Shown: in pieces, positions 50,622-63,165 of the stretch | Position numbering within the stretch: the first letter of the stretch is position 1 | Layout: the number at the start of each line of letters is the position of its first letter | Origin: Glycine soja | Lineage: Eukaryota; Streptophyta; Magnoliopsida; Fabales; Fabaceae | Direction of reading: 5' to 3' | NCBI RefSeq assembly: GCF_004193775.1 | Contig: NC_041003.1 | Location: 42,723,611 to 42,787,610, forward strand | Length of the DNA stretch: 64,000 bases | The notes under the pieces: model-generated | What the model saw: the letters and a program-made list of their open reading frames with translations, nothing else | The model's database searches: none | What the model was told of the DNA's origin: nothing | Made by a program: the position numbers and the translations under genes

Positions 50622-51503
50622 CAACATTAATTGTCGAGTCACTTTTTCTGTGATTGACTCCTTCAGTTGGTCCCTGATTTGTATGTCATGTAAGGTCTTT
50701 TGCATCGTCTCCATTGGCAAACAGACGCTTAAACCTTGGAATGATCGGAAGATACCACAACACCTTCGCTGAGGGCTCTTCTTTGAGTTTTCGCCATTAC
50801 TATAGTCGCCATCATCCTTCACTTTGTACCACGATACCCCACACCTAGGGCATTTGCGCATTTCTTCAAACTTATGCTTGTACAACATGCAATCATTAGG
50901 GCAAACATGAATCTTCTGATACTCCATATCCATCGGATACAATATCTTCTTCGCTTGATAGTAACTTTTTGGCAACGTGTTTTCGTCTAGAAGCATATCG
51001 TGCACTACATGAAGCAGTGAACTAAAGCTTTTGCCACTCCACCTATATTTGGCCTTCACATTAACCAGACTTAACACCACTGACAACAACATCAAGGAAT
51101 TCTTGCATCTCGGATACAAAGGCTTCTTTGAATCAGTTTGGAATGTATTATACATAGGGACATGTGCTTGTCGAAAAGACTCTTGTCCAAGATCGCGAAT
51201 CATATCCTCCAAGCAATCTCTTATTTCTACATCAAACGGTTCAGATTAGGACCCACTCTGCATGTCTGTCAAATTCACCTTGCCATATCCACATTGTATA
51301 ATTCTTCTTAATCCCATCACACAATGGATGCTCTCGTATATCGTCGAGTATTTGCCATCTTTCGTTCAAACAATTTATGCAGGGACAAAAAAAATTTCGT
51401 CCTCATCCAGTCGACTTCTTTTTGAAGCAAATTGCAAGAACTGCTCCATGCCTTCCTCATACACAAGGCTCATGCGACTTTTGTTCATCCAACTTCGATC
51501 CAT
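50622..51503 (-). pseudogene. CACTA TNP2 transposase relic fused by deletion to the second gene
   Basis: The start at 51503 reads MDRSWMNKSRMSLVYEEGME, the transposase-associated domain, followed by a stop at 51375-51377. From 51212 the frame reads the TNP2 N-terminal part: EDMIRDLGQESFRQAHVPMY, KYRWSGKSFSSLL, HVCPNDCMLYKHKFEEMRKC and PRCGVSWYK. A frameshift follows and by about 50690 the sequence jumps to QLKESITEKVTRQLMLSF, which belongs to the TNPA-like protein. The catalytic TNP2 core is therefore deleted. Confidence 0.82.
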
Positions 51504-53500
51504 CTAAATAATAACTCTGTGATACTCACAAAGTTATTCGATGCATGAAAATATCACTTTTTCATTAAAGGTGTGACCCTATCCCATTCAGGAAGACATT
51601 TTTTTATGGTAGATTTATATGTCAAGGTTAACTCTCTTTTGTTAAATTAGACAAAATTTCGGCAATATTTCACATTGATTTCTAAGTACACAACATGAAA
51701 GCGGTGAGATTAATTCCCCGACAATCAAGTAGCACTCAGAGAATAACTAGAACTGCATTGCTCTGAAATTTCATCAAATTCAACAAAATAATCTTAACCT
51801 TAACGCATAAATCTACCATAAAAATATGACTCTTTCCAAATTGTCCAAACGAACAATTCAAGATTCATATTATAAATTATAATCTAAGTACACACTTAAT
51901 TTAATCTTTGCCTACAAAAGTTACATCCCCCCCCCCCACATAAATTATGTGGTTCATATGTAATGAGCATAGATGTAATGGAAGAAATTGCAAAAGCCCG
52001 AAAATCAGGTTCGTTAATATTTCTAGTGTTAGTCTCAATTTTTATTAATGTATGCATTCATTAAGAGAAAGTACATGATTTATAGCATATAAAATTAGAA
52101 ATCCTTCTGAAGCAAAACTAATACTTTTGCAATCTTTTTGAGAGAGAATTGCAAAAGGAAGACATTTCACTTGAATTTATAACATCCACAAATTGGTTAA
52201 CTTGAGAGCAGTTTATTAATCCACTCTTGTGTTTTGCTGTTGTCTCTACTCTATCATAGAGTGTAGAAACTGAGAGCAACTCAAGTCACTTGAACTTAAT
52301 TGAGAGTCTAAGACTTAATTCTGATTCATGTCTTGTGATTTTTTTTACTGTTCACAGTTACTTATGTACCCTTTTTCTCTGTATTTTGTACTCATGACAA
52401 TAACTTCCTGAGGAAGATTCTATTTTTGATATACAAATAGACTTGCCTAGCTGCTTTTTTTTCTATCTCCTTGTTTTGTACTTCTATAATTTGGAAGAGT
52501 ACTTATCCTCTCCCTGGTATACTTTCCCTCTTTCCATACAGTCCTGAAAAAATTCACTGATGGACTGAATCTCAATGTATGAAGATGAACAAAAGGATCT
52601 TTATACATTTCCACTATGATATTTTAATTTTTAAGTGTTATTATGCCTTGATCACTTAGTTTTTGTAATAGTAAGGTAACCTGTTCTTGTGCTACAGGAT
52701 AAAGGGTAATTGGAGAGCCAATTGCCTCTGGGTTAGCCCTTGATGAATCCTGGCTTTGGCATCCTGACTTTGACATTGTAGTAAAGCAAGTGTCAACTAG
52801 TCCCAAAGTAGCTCCTAGCACAAGTAAAAGAACTACCTCACCAATCACTACCTGTATCAACCACTACTTCCTCCTATAGTCCTCACCCTCTCTCTCACTC
52901 TATTCAAACATCAGCATAGTTTAGCACTTGAGTTATTATATCAACCACGAATGTCCACAAGTTAGAGAACAAAAAAAATAAACAAAAGATGGAAGTTGTT
53001 AAGTTGGTGATCCAAGTGAGAAACCAGACATAACTTAACTGTTGTCAAGCTGTTAAGTTGGTGCTACCAACTTGCCTCCTATAATACATATGACCCCACA
53101 CCTGAAAATCCTTTTTTTTGTATACACTTCAGCAGCCACGTAAATAACAGTTTCTAAATGATACTAACACATAGCAGTTACCTCACATTGGTTTAAATGT
53201 CTGTGTTTACCTAATTATATCTGAAGCGCTTATAAAAAGAAAACAAGGAACAAGAAGCAAACCGAAACCCCCCAATTACATATTACATATACATAACAGG
53301 TGGTTATGCTTGACCAACGTGTGGATAAAATAAAAACAAGGTTGCAACAATGGTATTGACAGAGTCGCGAAAAATAAGGTTGCAGCAAAATACCTAGGTA
53401 CAGTGGCAAGCTGTCACGGTGGCTGTAGAGAGAGATAGAGTTGCGAAGACAAAGCTTAGACGGAGAAGAAGAGAGCACGAGGAAAATAGGATTCGCATTC
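51504..53500. other. CACTA internal non-coding region
   Basis: About 2 kb upstream of the TNP2 relic, AT-rich with no recognisable coding relic. A C10 run lies near 51929-51938. It leads into the right subterminal repeats and probably held the element's promoter. Confidence 0.5.
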
Positions 53501-53509
53501 TAATATTTT

Positions 53510-53840
53510 TAAATGTAGCTTCAACATTGGTTTTCAATACAAAATCGATGTTAACCAAGCGATGTAAATGTTAACATCAATTTTATGAAAAAAAAAAACG
53601 ATGTTAACTTATCAAATGTTAACATTGATTTTCTACAAAATCGATGTTAACGAATTTACGCTAAAAACTGATGTTAACGAAATCATGTTAACATTGATTT
53701 ATCAAAAACTGATGTTAACGTAAGTTCGTTAACATCGGTTTTCTGTAAAACTGATGTCAACTAATGCATATTATTTATAATTATGCCACCACGTTTATGT
53801 TAACATTAGTTTTACCAAAAACCGATGTTAAATCTGCATT
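53510..53840. repeat. CACTA right subterminal repeats
   Basis: Repeated GTTAACATCGATTTT and AAAACTGATGTTAAC motifs in both orientations, the same family as at the left end. Confidence 0.88.
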
Positions 53841-53854
53841 TTTTAGTAGTAATT

Positions 53855-56800
53855 ATTACTATTATTATTATTAATAAGTTGATCTGTAATTTTGATTCTC
53901 CTATAATTCTTAATCTGTGATTTAATTTTTTTATATTTTATTTTATATAATTTTGATCTTTTTATTTTAAAAAGGTTAATAATTTTAGTTCAATACTTAA
54001 TTTATATATATTTATTTATTTTATTTTATATTTTAATAAATTAAACTAATTTTTATAATATCTGAAGTGAATATGTTACGTATAAAGTTTAATTGATATA
54101 TATATATATATCTTAAAAAATACTGCACTACTATATATTATTAATTGAAGAATAGATTACAAGTACTTGAAATAAAGTAGCAATATCATCTAAAGCTCTG
54201 TTTATTTGTCATTGTCCAAGGCAATTAGCATGCTCATACTTTGTAACTCGAATTTTCTCAAAGAGAAAACCTTTACCAGGGCCAAACTTTGTTTGACTTT
54301 CAATTGAATGGATCACTAAGCTTTGTCCAACTACAAATATACACTAGAGGTTGACTTTTTGATACTCCAACCAAAAGTGTTCGCTTTTGTGCACGAGGGA
54401 AAAGGTCAACACCGGTTATGGTAAAAAGAAAAAGATTTTGCAGACACTTAAAATTAGTTAACATCTAGAGATAAGAAGAGATAAAAAAAAGGTAAAAATA
54501 TATGTAAAAAGAAATAATAGGTATTGATTAAGTCTATTTTTTTCATCTATGATATTAGTATAAAATACTAAAATTTCATGAAAAATATTAAAAAAATTAG
54601 TTTCAATACGAGGAATAACTTGGTTGATTAAGTGTATATGTGATCACATATGGTAAAAAAGTCATGCATTGGAAGTGACTACACTATCCACAGGTTCCTC
54701 CATTGACTCACTCTATCAATGTGAAGAGGATAAAGGCTTTCGGCCACTCACTTGCTTTGAAGTGATTTGTTTTGTATGTGACAAGACATTTGGAGGGAAT
54801 GGAGCACATAAAATTAAGCCAATTCTTTTTGGGAATGCATTAGAAAATTCTCATCAAACTTGCTCACTGATTCTTTAATCTTTGGTGGTTTCTTCTTTGG
54901 TTGAAGTCTTTTTGGATTATTCGGTACCATGCCATATGGGGTGTCCTTTACTTCTGTCTTCTGTAACTTTTATGCCTTCTTTTAATTTTTCTTGTTACAC
55001 GAAAGGTGCCTTTATTATATTTGTGGAAAAGTGCCACTCATATAAATGATGCGATTGGTGGATTATTATGCTTAGGGAATAGTAAATTCAAGACACGTAT
55101 CATGTTCGTAACGGTTTGTTGTTGAATAAAGCTTTTTTTTGGGGGGAATTGTTGAATAACTCAGCTTCTTATGTACACGACTTTGAATTATATTCGATTC
55201 GATTCCAACTAAAATGGGAGAAACATGCAAATTGATGGGTTTGATTTTGATATATAAACAAGCTTTGTTATCACCTTAACTAGGAAAATATATTGCTTAA
55301 AAAAAACTAGGAAAATATACATATATGATTTATATAATATATAAATGTACAATGGGCTTACTTTCAGTTGTTTAATTGAAAGGATATTCAAATAAAATAG
55401 AGAATTTACATGTGATTAAATTTAAAATACAGACATATATTTAACTATCAGCTCAAATATGCCTCAAAGGATTGTTTGGGGGAAAAGTTATATTGAGAGG
55501 ACTTTCTTAAAAATGTGAAAATAAAAATTAAAAAATTGTTTTGTGGGGTTATCAGATAAGTGAAAGATGTTGATTGTTATGCATATGGAGGGGGAACAAA
55601 CACACCTGTCGTGAAAATTATGTCAGGTGTCCTGTTTTTTTCTTGGCAATCTACCAAAGATCATTTGTACCGTAAAACTCTAAAATTCGTGCCAAGAGTA
55701 AGAATAAGCCGTACTAAGAGCAATGTCCTTTGAACATGACACATAGAACTTATTCTTGAACTAGAGAAAGACCCGCGTGTTGCAAGGTTTATAAATAATT
55801 AAAAAAATATTTAAATAAATTAATTGCTTGATAAATTAAATTTAAAAATATAATTTTCAATGTTATTTTATATCATTTTTTGTTAAAGGAAAAAAATTTA
55901 CATATAAATTAAGATATTTTTTATTTATCAATATATTTATAAGAGAATATTCTAAAATTCAAGGCTGATCACTTGACTAAAGTTAACTAACGTGAAGATA
56001 AAAGTAAGCGTTATATATAAATTTTATAAGAATAATATAAAAATAAAGTAAAATTGACATAATAAAACAAACAAAGAAATATATTTAATGAAAGAAAAAT
56101 AGTTAACCATAATGGTAAAAGAACAAAAAAATGATGTGAATAACACACAAAAAATTATTCATTTAAATAGACTTTTTGTATTTATTTTCTTTTGTTGGTA
56201 ACCTGTTGAATTTTGTTTTATTTGGTGAACTCCTTTCTAAACTTTGAAGTAAGATTGATTATTCATTAGAGGATGTCAGACCAATTTGTTTATAAATATG
56301 ATTACCTGTTTAATTGCTTTGAGAAGAGGATCATGCTGAATGATATTTTTTGGGAAAAAAGTCTTTGTGACGGTATAGGTTTGAAATCCTTAAGTTGATA
56401 AAAGTGTGTTTGCAAAGGGTATACAATATTGGGAGTATGTCAGTCTTATTTGCATTTTAAGTGTGAATGAGTTCATATGTTATTGTGTTTAGAATTTGTT
56501 GTGCATCTTGATCAAACATTGTGAATGTTGTTACACTGGTGTCATAATAGACTTTCAATTGTATCTTGAACTTAAAAAAGATTTAAATTTTTTTAATATT
56601 TATTTAATTATGTTGTAAGAAAAAATTCATTGTATACAAAACATTAAACCTTGTTGTTAGGTACTTGGATGACTATTTGCATTCTCTACAAGTGTATTAA
56701 TTTCCCTCTTATATAACTTTTTTTTGGCATCTCTCACATGTAACATAATTCCAACCAAATATATCATCAATCTCATTGATTGTTGCATGAATTGTGAACA

Positions 56801-57804
56801 CATTATCCTAATATTTTATATATGTTAAAACTAAGAAAAAATAAAATATTATTGAATATTATGAATTTGAAGGTCATGGTAGGTTAGGATACATATGATT
56901 CTCATACCCATTTCATGGACATTATATCTTGCAAAGATCTTCTATTTTTTTACATTCTCTTGTCAACAAGATAGTTCTTTTATTTGATGTTGCTCTATTT
57001 TTTTTTCTACAAAGTAGTTATTTATAATAAAATTTATAATTTTTTTAACTACATCAATCAAAGAATTAGAATAAACTAACGATTTTGTTGGTTGAATGTT
57101 ACAAAATGTGTATAATAAAATAAAAGAAGGAAGTTCATTTTATCCTATCTTGAACTTTACAAAATTAGGATTGTCTAGGTTGATATAGATTCTTGTACTT
57201 GAAGTTGAGTTGATTGAATACTCATTTGAAAAAAATTATTAAAATATAATTATTAGCAAATTAAAATTATTATAGTAAATAAAATATAAAAAATTATTGT
57301 AAGCAAAAAGTATGATATATACATAATTGAATTAAAATTATTTATTTATCAAATAAGTTGAATTAAAAACAATAATTAAGATGGTAAATAAACATCTCAA
57401 ATAAATAAATAAATATAAAATTAAATAAACATGCTAATATAAAAAATAAAGGGATAGGAAATTATATATCAATTTTATTTAAATTTTATTTAAAGATTAT
57501 ATATATATATATATATGTAACTTAATATAAAAATTAAATTTAGAAAAATAACTTCAAATTCCATAGTGAAATGACATATGACAATCACTTAATGTAAACA
57601 TTAAGTACAATTTAACCATCTATTTTTCTAGTTATCCATATTTTTTTTGGCTGAATGATCTATATATATAAAGAAAAGAAAAGAGATAGAGTAGTAACTT
57701 ATATAAAGTGTAGAATATAAATTTTGTTAAGGATTTTAAATGTGTGAAAGTAATCAAACCTCAGAATTTTGAGTCTTCTTCTTGAATGATGATTGCTTTT
57801 TCAA
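53855..57804. other. Intergenic AT-rich DNA
   Basis: No gene recognised. The 69-codon open frame at 54669-54878 has no identifiable family. A short AT run is at about 57497-57517. Confidence 0.5.
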
Positions 57805-58735
57805 ATTGAATGATATATAAAATGTAAAAGAAGATAGTTATAGAATGTAATATAGAACATTGAAGAATGAGGGTCCTGAACATGAGAAGCATTTGGAGGT
57901 TAGTAAGATTGAATTAAAATGTTTTGATATAGGTTTTGTTATGTTGTGAGTAACATTGAAGAAGGAATAAGGGAAAGAGAAGTGATAGATACAAAAGAAA
58001 AATGTTTTCCTTTCTCCAACCAAATCATCATTGCTGACATGACAGCGTAATAGTGAGGAGGTGAGCTTTAATCTATTATCCTTTGAATGTTCCTCCCATT
58101 TCGCTACATGTAATGGAGTTTCCCATTGCAATATATTTAAAAGTGCAAATCAGATTAAAATTAAAATATCAAATAAATTTAATCAATATAAAATTTGTTT
58201 AAAGTAATTTAATGTAAAAAAAAATTCATTTTGTGATATGTAATATTGGAGATAGTAAATAAAATGATATTTGTAATAGTTAAAGTTGATGTGAAATATA
58301 TTTTTTTACAAACTAATGTGAAAAATAAATAAATTTACATTTTGTTTAACCAACATATTTTTTTATAGATTAGTTTGAAAATTAATTTTAGATCATGAAC
58401 TTTATTGATGTGAAATATTTATTTATATTTATATATTTATAGAGCATAAAATACATTGGAATTTATAAATTACTAATATGAAAGAATTGAATGATATATA
58501 AAATATAAAAGAAAATGATTATAGAATGTAATATAGAACACTGAAGAATGAGGGTCGTGAACATGAGAAACATTTGGAGATCAGTAAAGTTGAATTAGAA
58601 TGTTTTGATATAGGTTTTGTTATGTTATGAGTAACAATGAAGAAAAAAAAGTAAAATGATAGACACAAAAGAAGAATGTTCTCATTTCTCCAAATCATCA
58701 ATTTTGCTAACATGAGAGCGTAATAGTAAGGAGCT
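57805..58735. repeat. Two diverged direct copies of a 250-bp segment, 681 bp apart
   Basis: Segments 57805-58070 and 58486-58735 share ATTGAATGATATATAAAAT, TATAGAATGTAATATAGAAC, GAACATGAGAA and TGTTTTGATATAGGTTTTGT in the same order. The mirrored minus-strand open frames in each copy are by-products of this homology. Confidence 0.85.
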
Positions 58736-61653
58736 CAGCTTTTATATATTATAAATATATTATGTATCGTTTGTTTAAATTTAAAAGAAAAATTTCTTAA
58801 AAAAGACATTTTCTTAATTAATAAACAGATAGAAGTAATTTTTTTTAAAAAAAAGTAAACAAAAAAAACTATTTTTTAAGTTATTTAGATAAACACAAGA
58901 AAAAGTATAAAACTGGTTATTTTATTAAAATATTTTAGTACACTAATATCATTGGTTACACAAAACAAAATATCATTGAGACAAAGTTCTAATGTGATTA
59001 ATGATACATTGGTGAAAATTTCATTCTTCGCAAGAATATCGGTGTAAGCATTCGCTTCCCAAAGAATGTGAATGATATGAATCTATGCATTAGAAGGTTA
59101 AGAATGACTAATAGATGTAATTATGATCACAAACAGATGAAACAAAAGTAATTGTTGCTCGATCAAATACATAACAATTAAGGAGTGAGTCTCTAACTAA
59201 GTTGTCTATGATGACATGGGTCTTGAGTTTCCGAACACAAAATGAAATTTCATTGTCACATGTTGGAGTGTAGTTTTGGTTTGATGAATTAATACTGAAA
59301 GGTTTTGTTGTATAGAGCCTTAATTAGTAACTAGTTTTTATTTTTTATATTTGAAGGAACCTTAGTAACTAGTTAACAATGGAAAAAGAACATATTGCTG
59401 CTAAAGATTATAGGTGCATATTATATTAGTCAATTATATATAGACCTTCTTAATTATACTATATTATATTGTTTATTTTATATAAATTTTATTTATTGTG
59501 TTTTACTGTTGTCTTTTTAATTAAATCAATGAAATAAAACACTTATAATAATGAACTTAATGTCATATGATATCAAAATGCATGTCTAAATTATAAAATC
59601 TTGGATTAAGTAGTAACACTAAATGCTGATTCGGTGCCTGGGAGCATTTTAACTAGGTGAAAGAATGTCATTCATTTTATTACAGTGATGCATATTCTCT
59701 TTGACTATATCTACCGTGAGACAAACACTTGCGCAAATACTTTGGCTCTCATGGTATTAACATAGATGGATTTTGTTGGTGGAATTCCACACCTTCTCTT
59801 ATACACAATCTTTTCATAAAGGATAGGCAAGCTCTACCTATTTTTAGATTTAAGTTGAGCTCTTTGCTCTTTTTTGCCCCATGGGTTTGGTTTATGTCCC
59901 TCTATGATCTCTTATTCTTTTTTCGTAAATATATTTGTGGTGTGCTCTTTGGGTTGAGGGATACCAACTTAGTTGAGATTGCTTCAATCACTTTGTTTGC
60001 CCATCTAGACTCACCTTTTTTCATAAAAAAGTCAAGTATTATTATTGAGAAAAAAGATATATGTTGACAATTTAAAATATTTTGCACAATCATTCAATTA
60101 TAACCTATCATATATAAATTTGTTGACTTTTAAAATAATCATCCTAAAGTAATTCCAACGGTGACTTGTGATTGGATGACAGTGTAAAATTATTTTATAT
60201 TGTCAGTATATAAACATTAAACTCATTATTATTAATTAAGATAATAACAATTAATATATAAAAATTAGTATGAGTATAGTTTCATGACAATATCTCATAA
60301 GTCTAAAGATTTTGTGTAAGTCTTAGACTTACAACTAATGTAAATATGACAAATTTTAAGATAGACCACCATCACAAGTGATTTATTATGCACCATATTT
60401 TATAGTTTTTGGATTAATCTCTACTATACAATTTTACTCTAAACTCTCCCTACCAAATTATTTTTTGTTCTTCTCGTTCTCCATATTGTTCATTGGCTGG
60501 AACCAGAACTCGTCATCGTCAAAGGAGATTTTTGGCGACGGTGACCCTTTTTTCCCCTTCCTTTTGTGTCCTTTTCTCTTTCTTCTTCTCCTTTCTTCAC
60601 ACTACAAAGTTTGTGGCACACAAGTAAGAAAAGGTTGAATTTTCCATCGCCTCCACCTTTCATTCCTTCTTCTCAAATTCCAATCAACCATCAAACAAAA
60701 AATAAAGAAAATGAAATTTTGTCAAAAAGCCTAAACATGTTCGACGATGACAACAGATAATCCACAATGCGAAAAAGAAGCCCCGGCAGACTTGCCACAA
60801 TGATTTTCAACAACCAAAATAAACTTAGGTTATGCCAAAACAATGTTGTTAGTGGCTCTAAGGAAAACCTCGACAATATCTCAGCAATGTTGCCAACGAC
60901 AATATTCCAAGGAACACTTCCACTCTTAACATCAACATCTCATTGTTGTCTCTATTGTGAGCTTTCTCCCTCTTGGATGGGCTCATTATCTTTATCGAAT
61001 CAAGCCTCGCCATCAACGAGATGCTCATAGACTTTGGGAAGCATCATGTAGATGAACACTATGAGCCTAACCATAGGCTTCTAGGAACTATCCTTACTCG
61101 GTATTGAGAAATAAAGTAGACATTACCATTGTCAATTTTCATGTTCGTAAAAAAATTATTTTAATAAATCAGGGGTGACATTGTTGGCTTACCTGTTTTG
61201 TTTTAATACAATTTAATAAATTGACCACACAAATATTTTTTTAAAGGTATATTGATTTTGATACTGTTAATTTACCATATATAGGAAATTACTCTTTCTT
61301 TTACACCAAATGCATAAAAAATCATTTTGAATATGCTCCTTAGGAGTAAAAATCCTTTTTTGTCCCCATGCAACTCCTCCACTGTCCCTCCGAATCTTTT
61401 TGTTTGGTGATGTGTTTGGTGTTGTGATAGTAATGAGTTTGGTGTTGCGATGGTGTTGGCGTTTCTAGGTTTGGAATTGTGGTGGTGGGGCTTATGGGTT
61501 TCATATTGTAATGGGTTGGGAGTTCTAAGTTATGGTACAAAGAACATGATGATAGATTAGGGATTTGGGTGATAAATTAAAATTATGATTGTGGCAGTGA
61601 AAAACCACCACAATATTAAAATTAATAATTTTATCATCCACTTAACAAACAAC
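58736..61653. other. Gene-poor region before the right-edge LTR element
   Basis: Short open frames at 59729-60067 and 60378-61030 show no domain I can name. The latter region is slightly less AT-rich and Ser-rich in translation, so a decayed gene is possible. Confidence 0.45.
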
Positions 61654-62640
61654 TAATAACTACTAATTATGAGTATATTTTGGGGTTAAATTATATAAGA
61701 ATTTATAATTTGTTTCTTCTAATTTTTCTTTTTTGAGCAAATAATTGTTAAATTAACATCACTTAAGTTTTTGTGCAGAGAATATTAAAAGTGATGAATT
61801 TATGATGCTTAATGAGTAAAATAAAGTTTTAAAAAAAGGTTAATTTAGGAAGGCAGAAATAAACAAGGAAAGTAGAGCTAATTAAGAAAAACATGGCCAA
61901 TTAAGGAAAGCAGAATAATTAAGGAAAGTAGACTAATTAAGGAAAACAGACTAATTTAGTAAAGTAAAGGCGGACTTAGTGCAAAAAATCCGCTGCACCT
62001 ATAAAAGAATAAGAGAGAAGAATGAAAAAATACATAGAAATTTCAAGAGAATACAATTCCTTATAGAAGGTAAAGACTAGAAGAAGAAGTAAGTATTGGG
62101 AATCATTTCTTTTCTTCATTCCTTTTCTTATCTTTTTCCCCTTTACTAAATATTTCCATCTTGCAATTGTAAAGCCTCCATGACAATGAGAGGCTAAACT
62201 CCCATTGTTGGAAACTTGGTAGCCATCTACTTTTTATGTAATTTCTCTTCCTATCTATTTATGAATATTACATTTGCATTATCTTTTCTTGTGCTTAATA
62301 TTATTGCTTGTGGCTTGATCACCCATTTGCATGATAAGTTTAAGGGGTAGCGTTGGGAAACATTATTTTTTAATAGAATTGGGAAAATATATCTAAATAA
62401 AGTCATCACTAGGGATAGGTTGATATTTGTTTAGCCTGTTATACATCTTTATTCTTAATGCAATTTACTATTTTAGCTCTGCAAAGGGATTTGGGAGAGA
62501 AAGTAGATAAATTAGGTTCTTTCATGCGGGGGACCAAAGTTAGAGTATACTAGTAGATGCAGGTGTAAATTGGAATAATTATAAATAGAGAAAAATTATT
62601 AACATTACATTAAAGAGTAACTCTGGTAGGCAATGTTCTC
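61654..62640 (+). repeat. Left LTR of a gypsy-like element
   Basis: TAATAACTACTAATTATGAG at 61654 starts a sequence co-linear with 63166-64000 through at least 62481. The exact 3' end is not visible because the right copy is cut by the window edge; 62640 is an estimate. Contains degenerate repeats of CTAATTAAGGAAAACAGA at about 61870-61970. Confidence 0.75.
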
Positions 62641-63150
62641 AGCATTCTCATCTGAAAAGAGTAGCAAAGCAAATAAGGTTGGTGTTGTGAAAATTTCAAA
62701 GTTGTAATTTGTAAATAATTTGGGGGAATGAATGCTCTCCTAGATCCTAAGCTTTGAATCCTAGAAAAATCATGATTTCTTTGTTAGCCCACATTACAAG
62801 CCTAATAAAGTGCTTAGTGATCCATATTGTGCATGTTTGATAGCATTGACTGAGATGATGTTCAAAGTTGAGAATTTCACTATTCAGTTGTTATAATTGA
62901 AACACTTTTACCGAGACATTTGTGGGATTGAGAGAAATAGTAGCCTTGTGAGGACTGAAGTTGGTGATTATCATCCTTGCTAACCATTTCATTTGAAGTG
63001 CATCTTGTTCTGCTCTTTTCATGAACTTACGACAACTGTGAACTTGAGAATAAACCAATGAAGTTTTTTGGAATGTATGCAATTATCTCATGAATTGTGA
63101 TTGATAAACTCTGAATTTTTTTCTTTTTTCTTGAGGACAAGCAAAGCTTT

Positions 63151-63165
63151 AAATTTGGGGGAATT
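63151..63165 (+). other. Polypurine tract of the gypsy-like element
   Basis: AAATTTGGGGGAATT immediately precedes the right LTR start TGATAACTG. Confidence 0.7.

Larger units (their letters stand above)
46869..53851 (-). mobile_element. Deleted CACTA (En/Spm) DNA transposon, 6,983 bp
   Basis: The left end is CACTACTAAAAAATAGAG, flanked by ATT. The right end read inward is TACTACTAAAAAATGCAG (first base C to T), flanked by ATT, giving the 3-bp target duplication of CACTA elements. Subterminal repeat arrays line both ends. Internal relics of TNP2 and a TNPA/Ulp1-type gene are on minus, and a solo LTR is nested at 49219-50616. Stops, frameshifts and an internal deletion make it non-autonomous. 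Confidence 0.92.

Noticed and set aside
46869..53851. CRISPR-like array from regularly repeated ATCGATGTTAAC motifs
   Set aside because: Plant DNA, motifs in both orientations with irregular spacing, located at CACTA ends.
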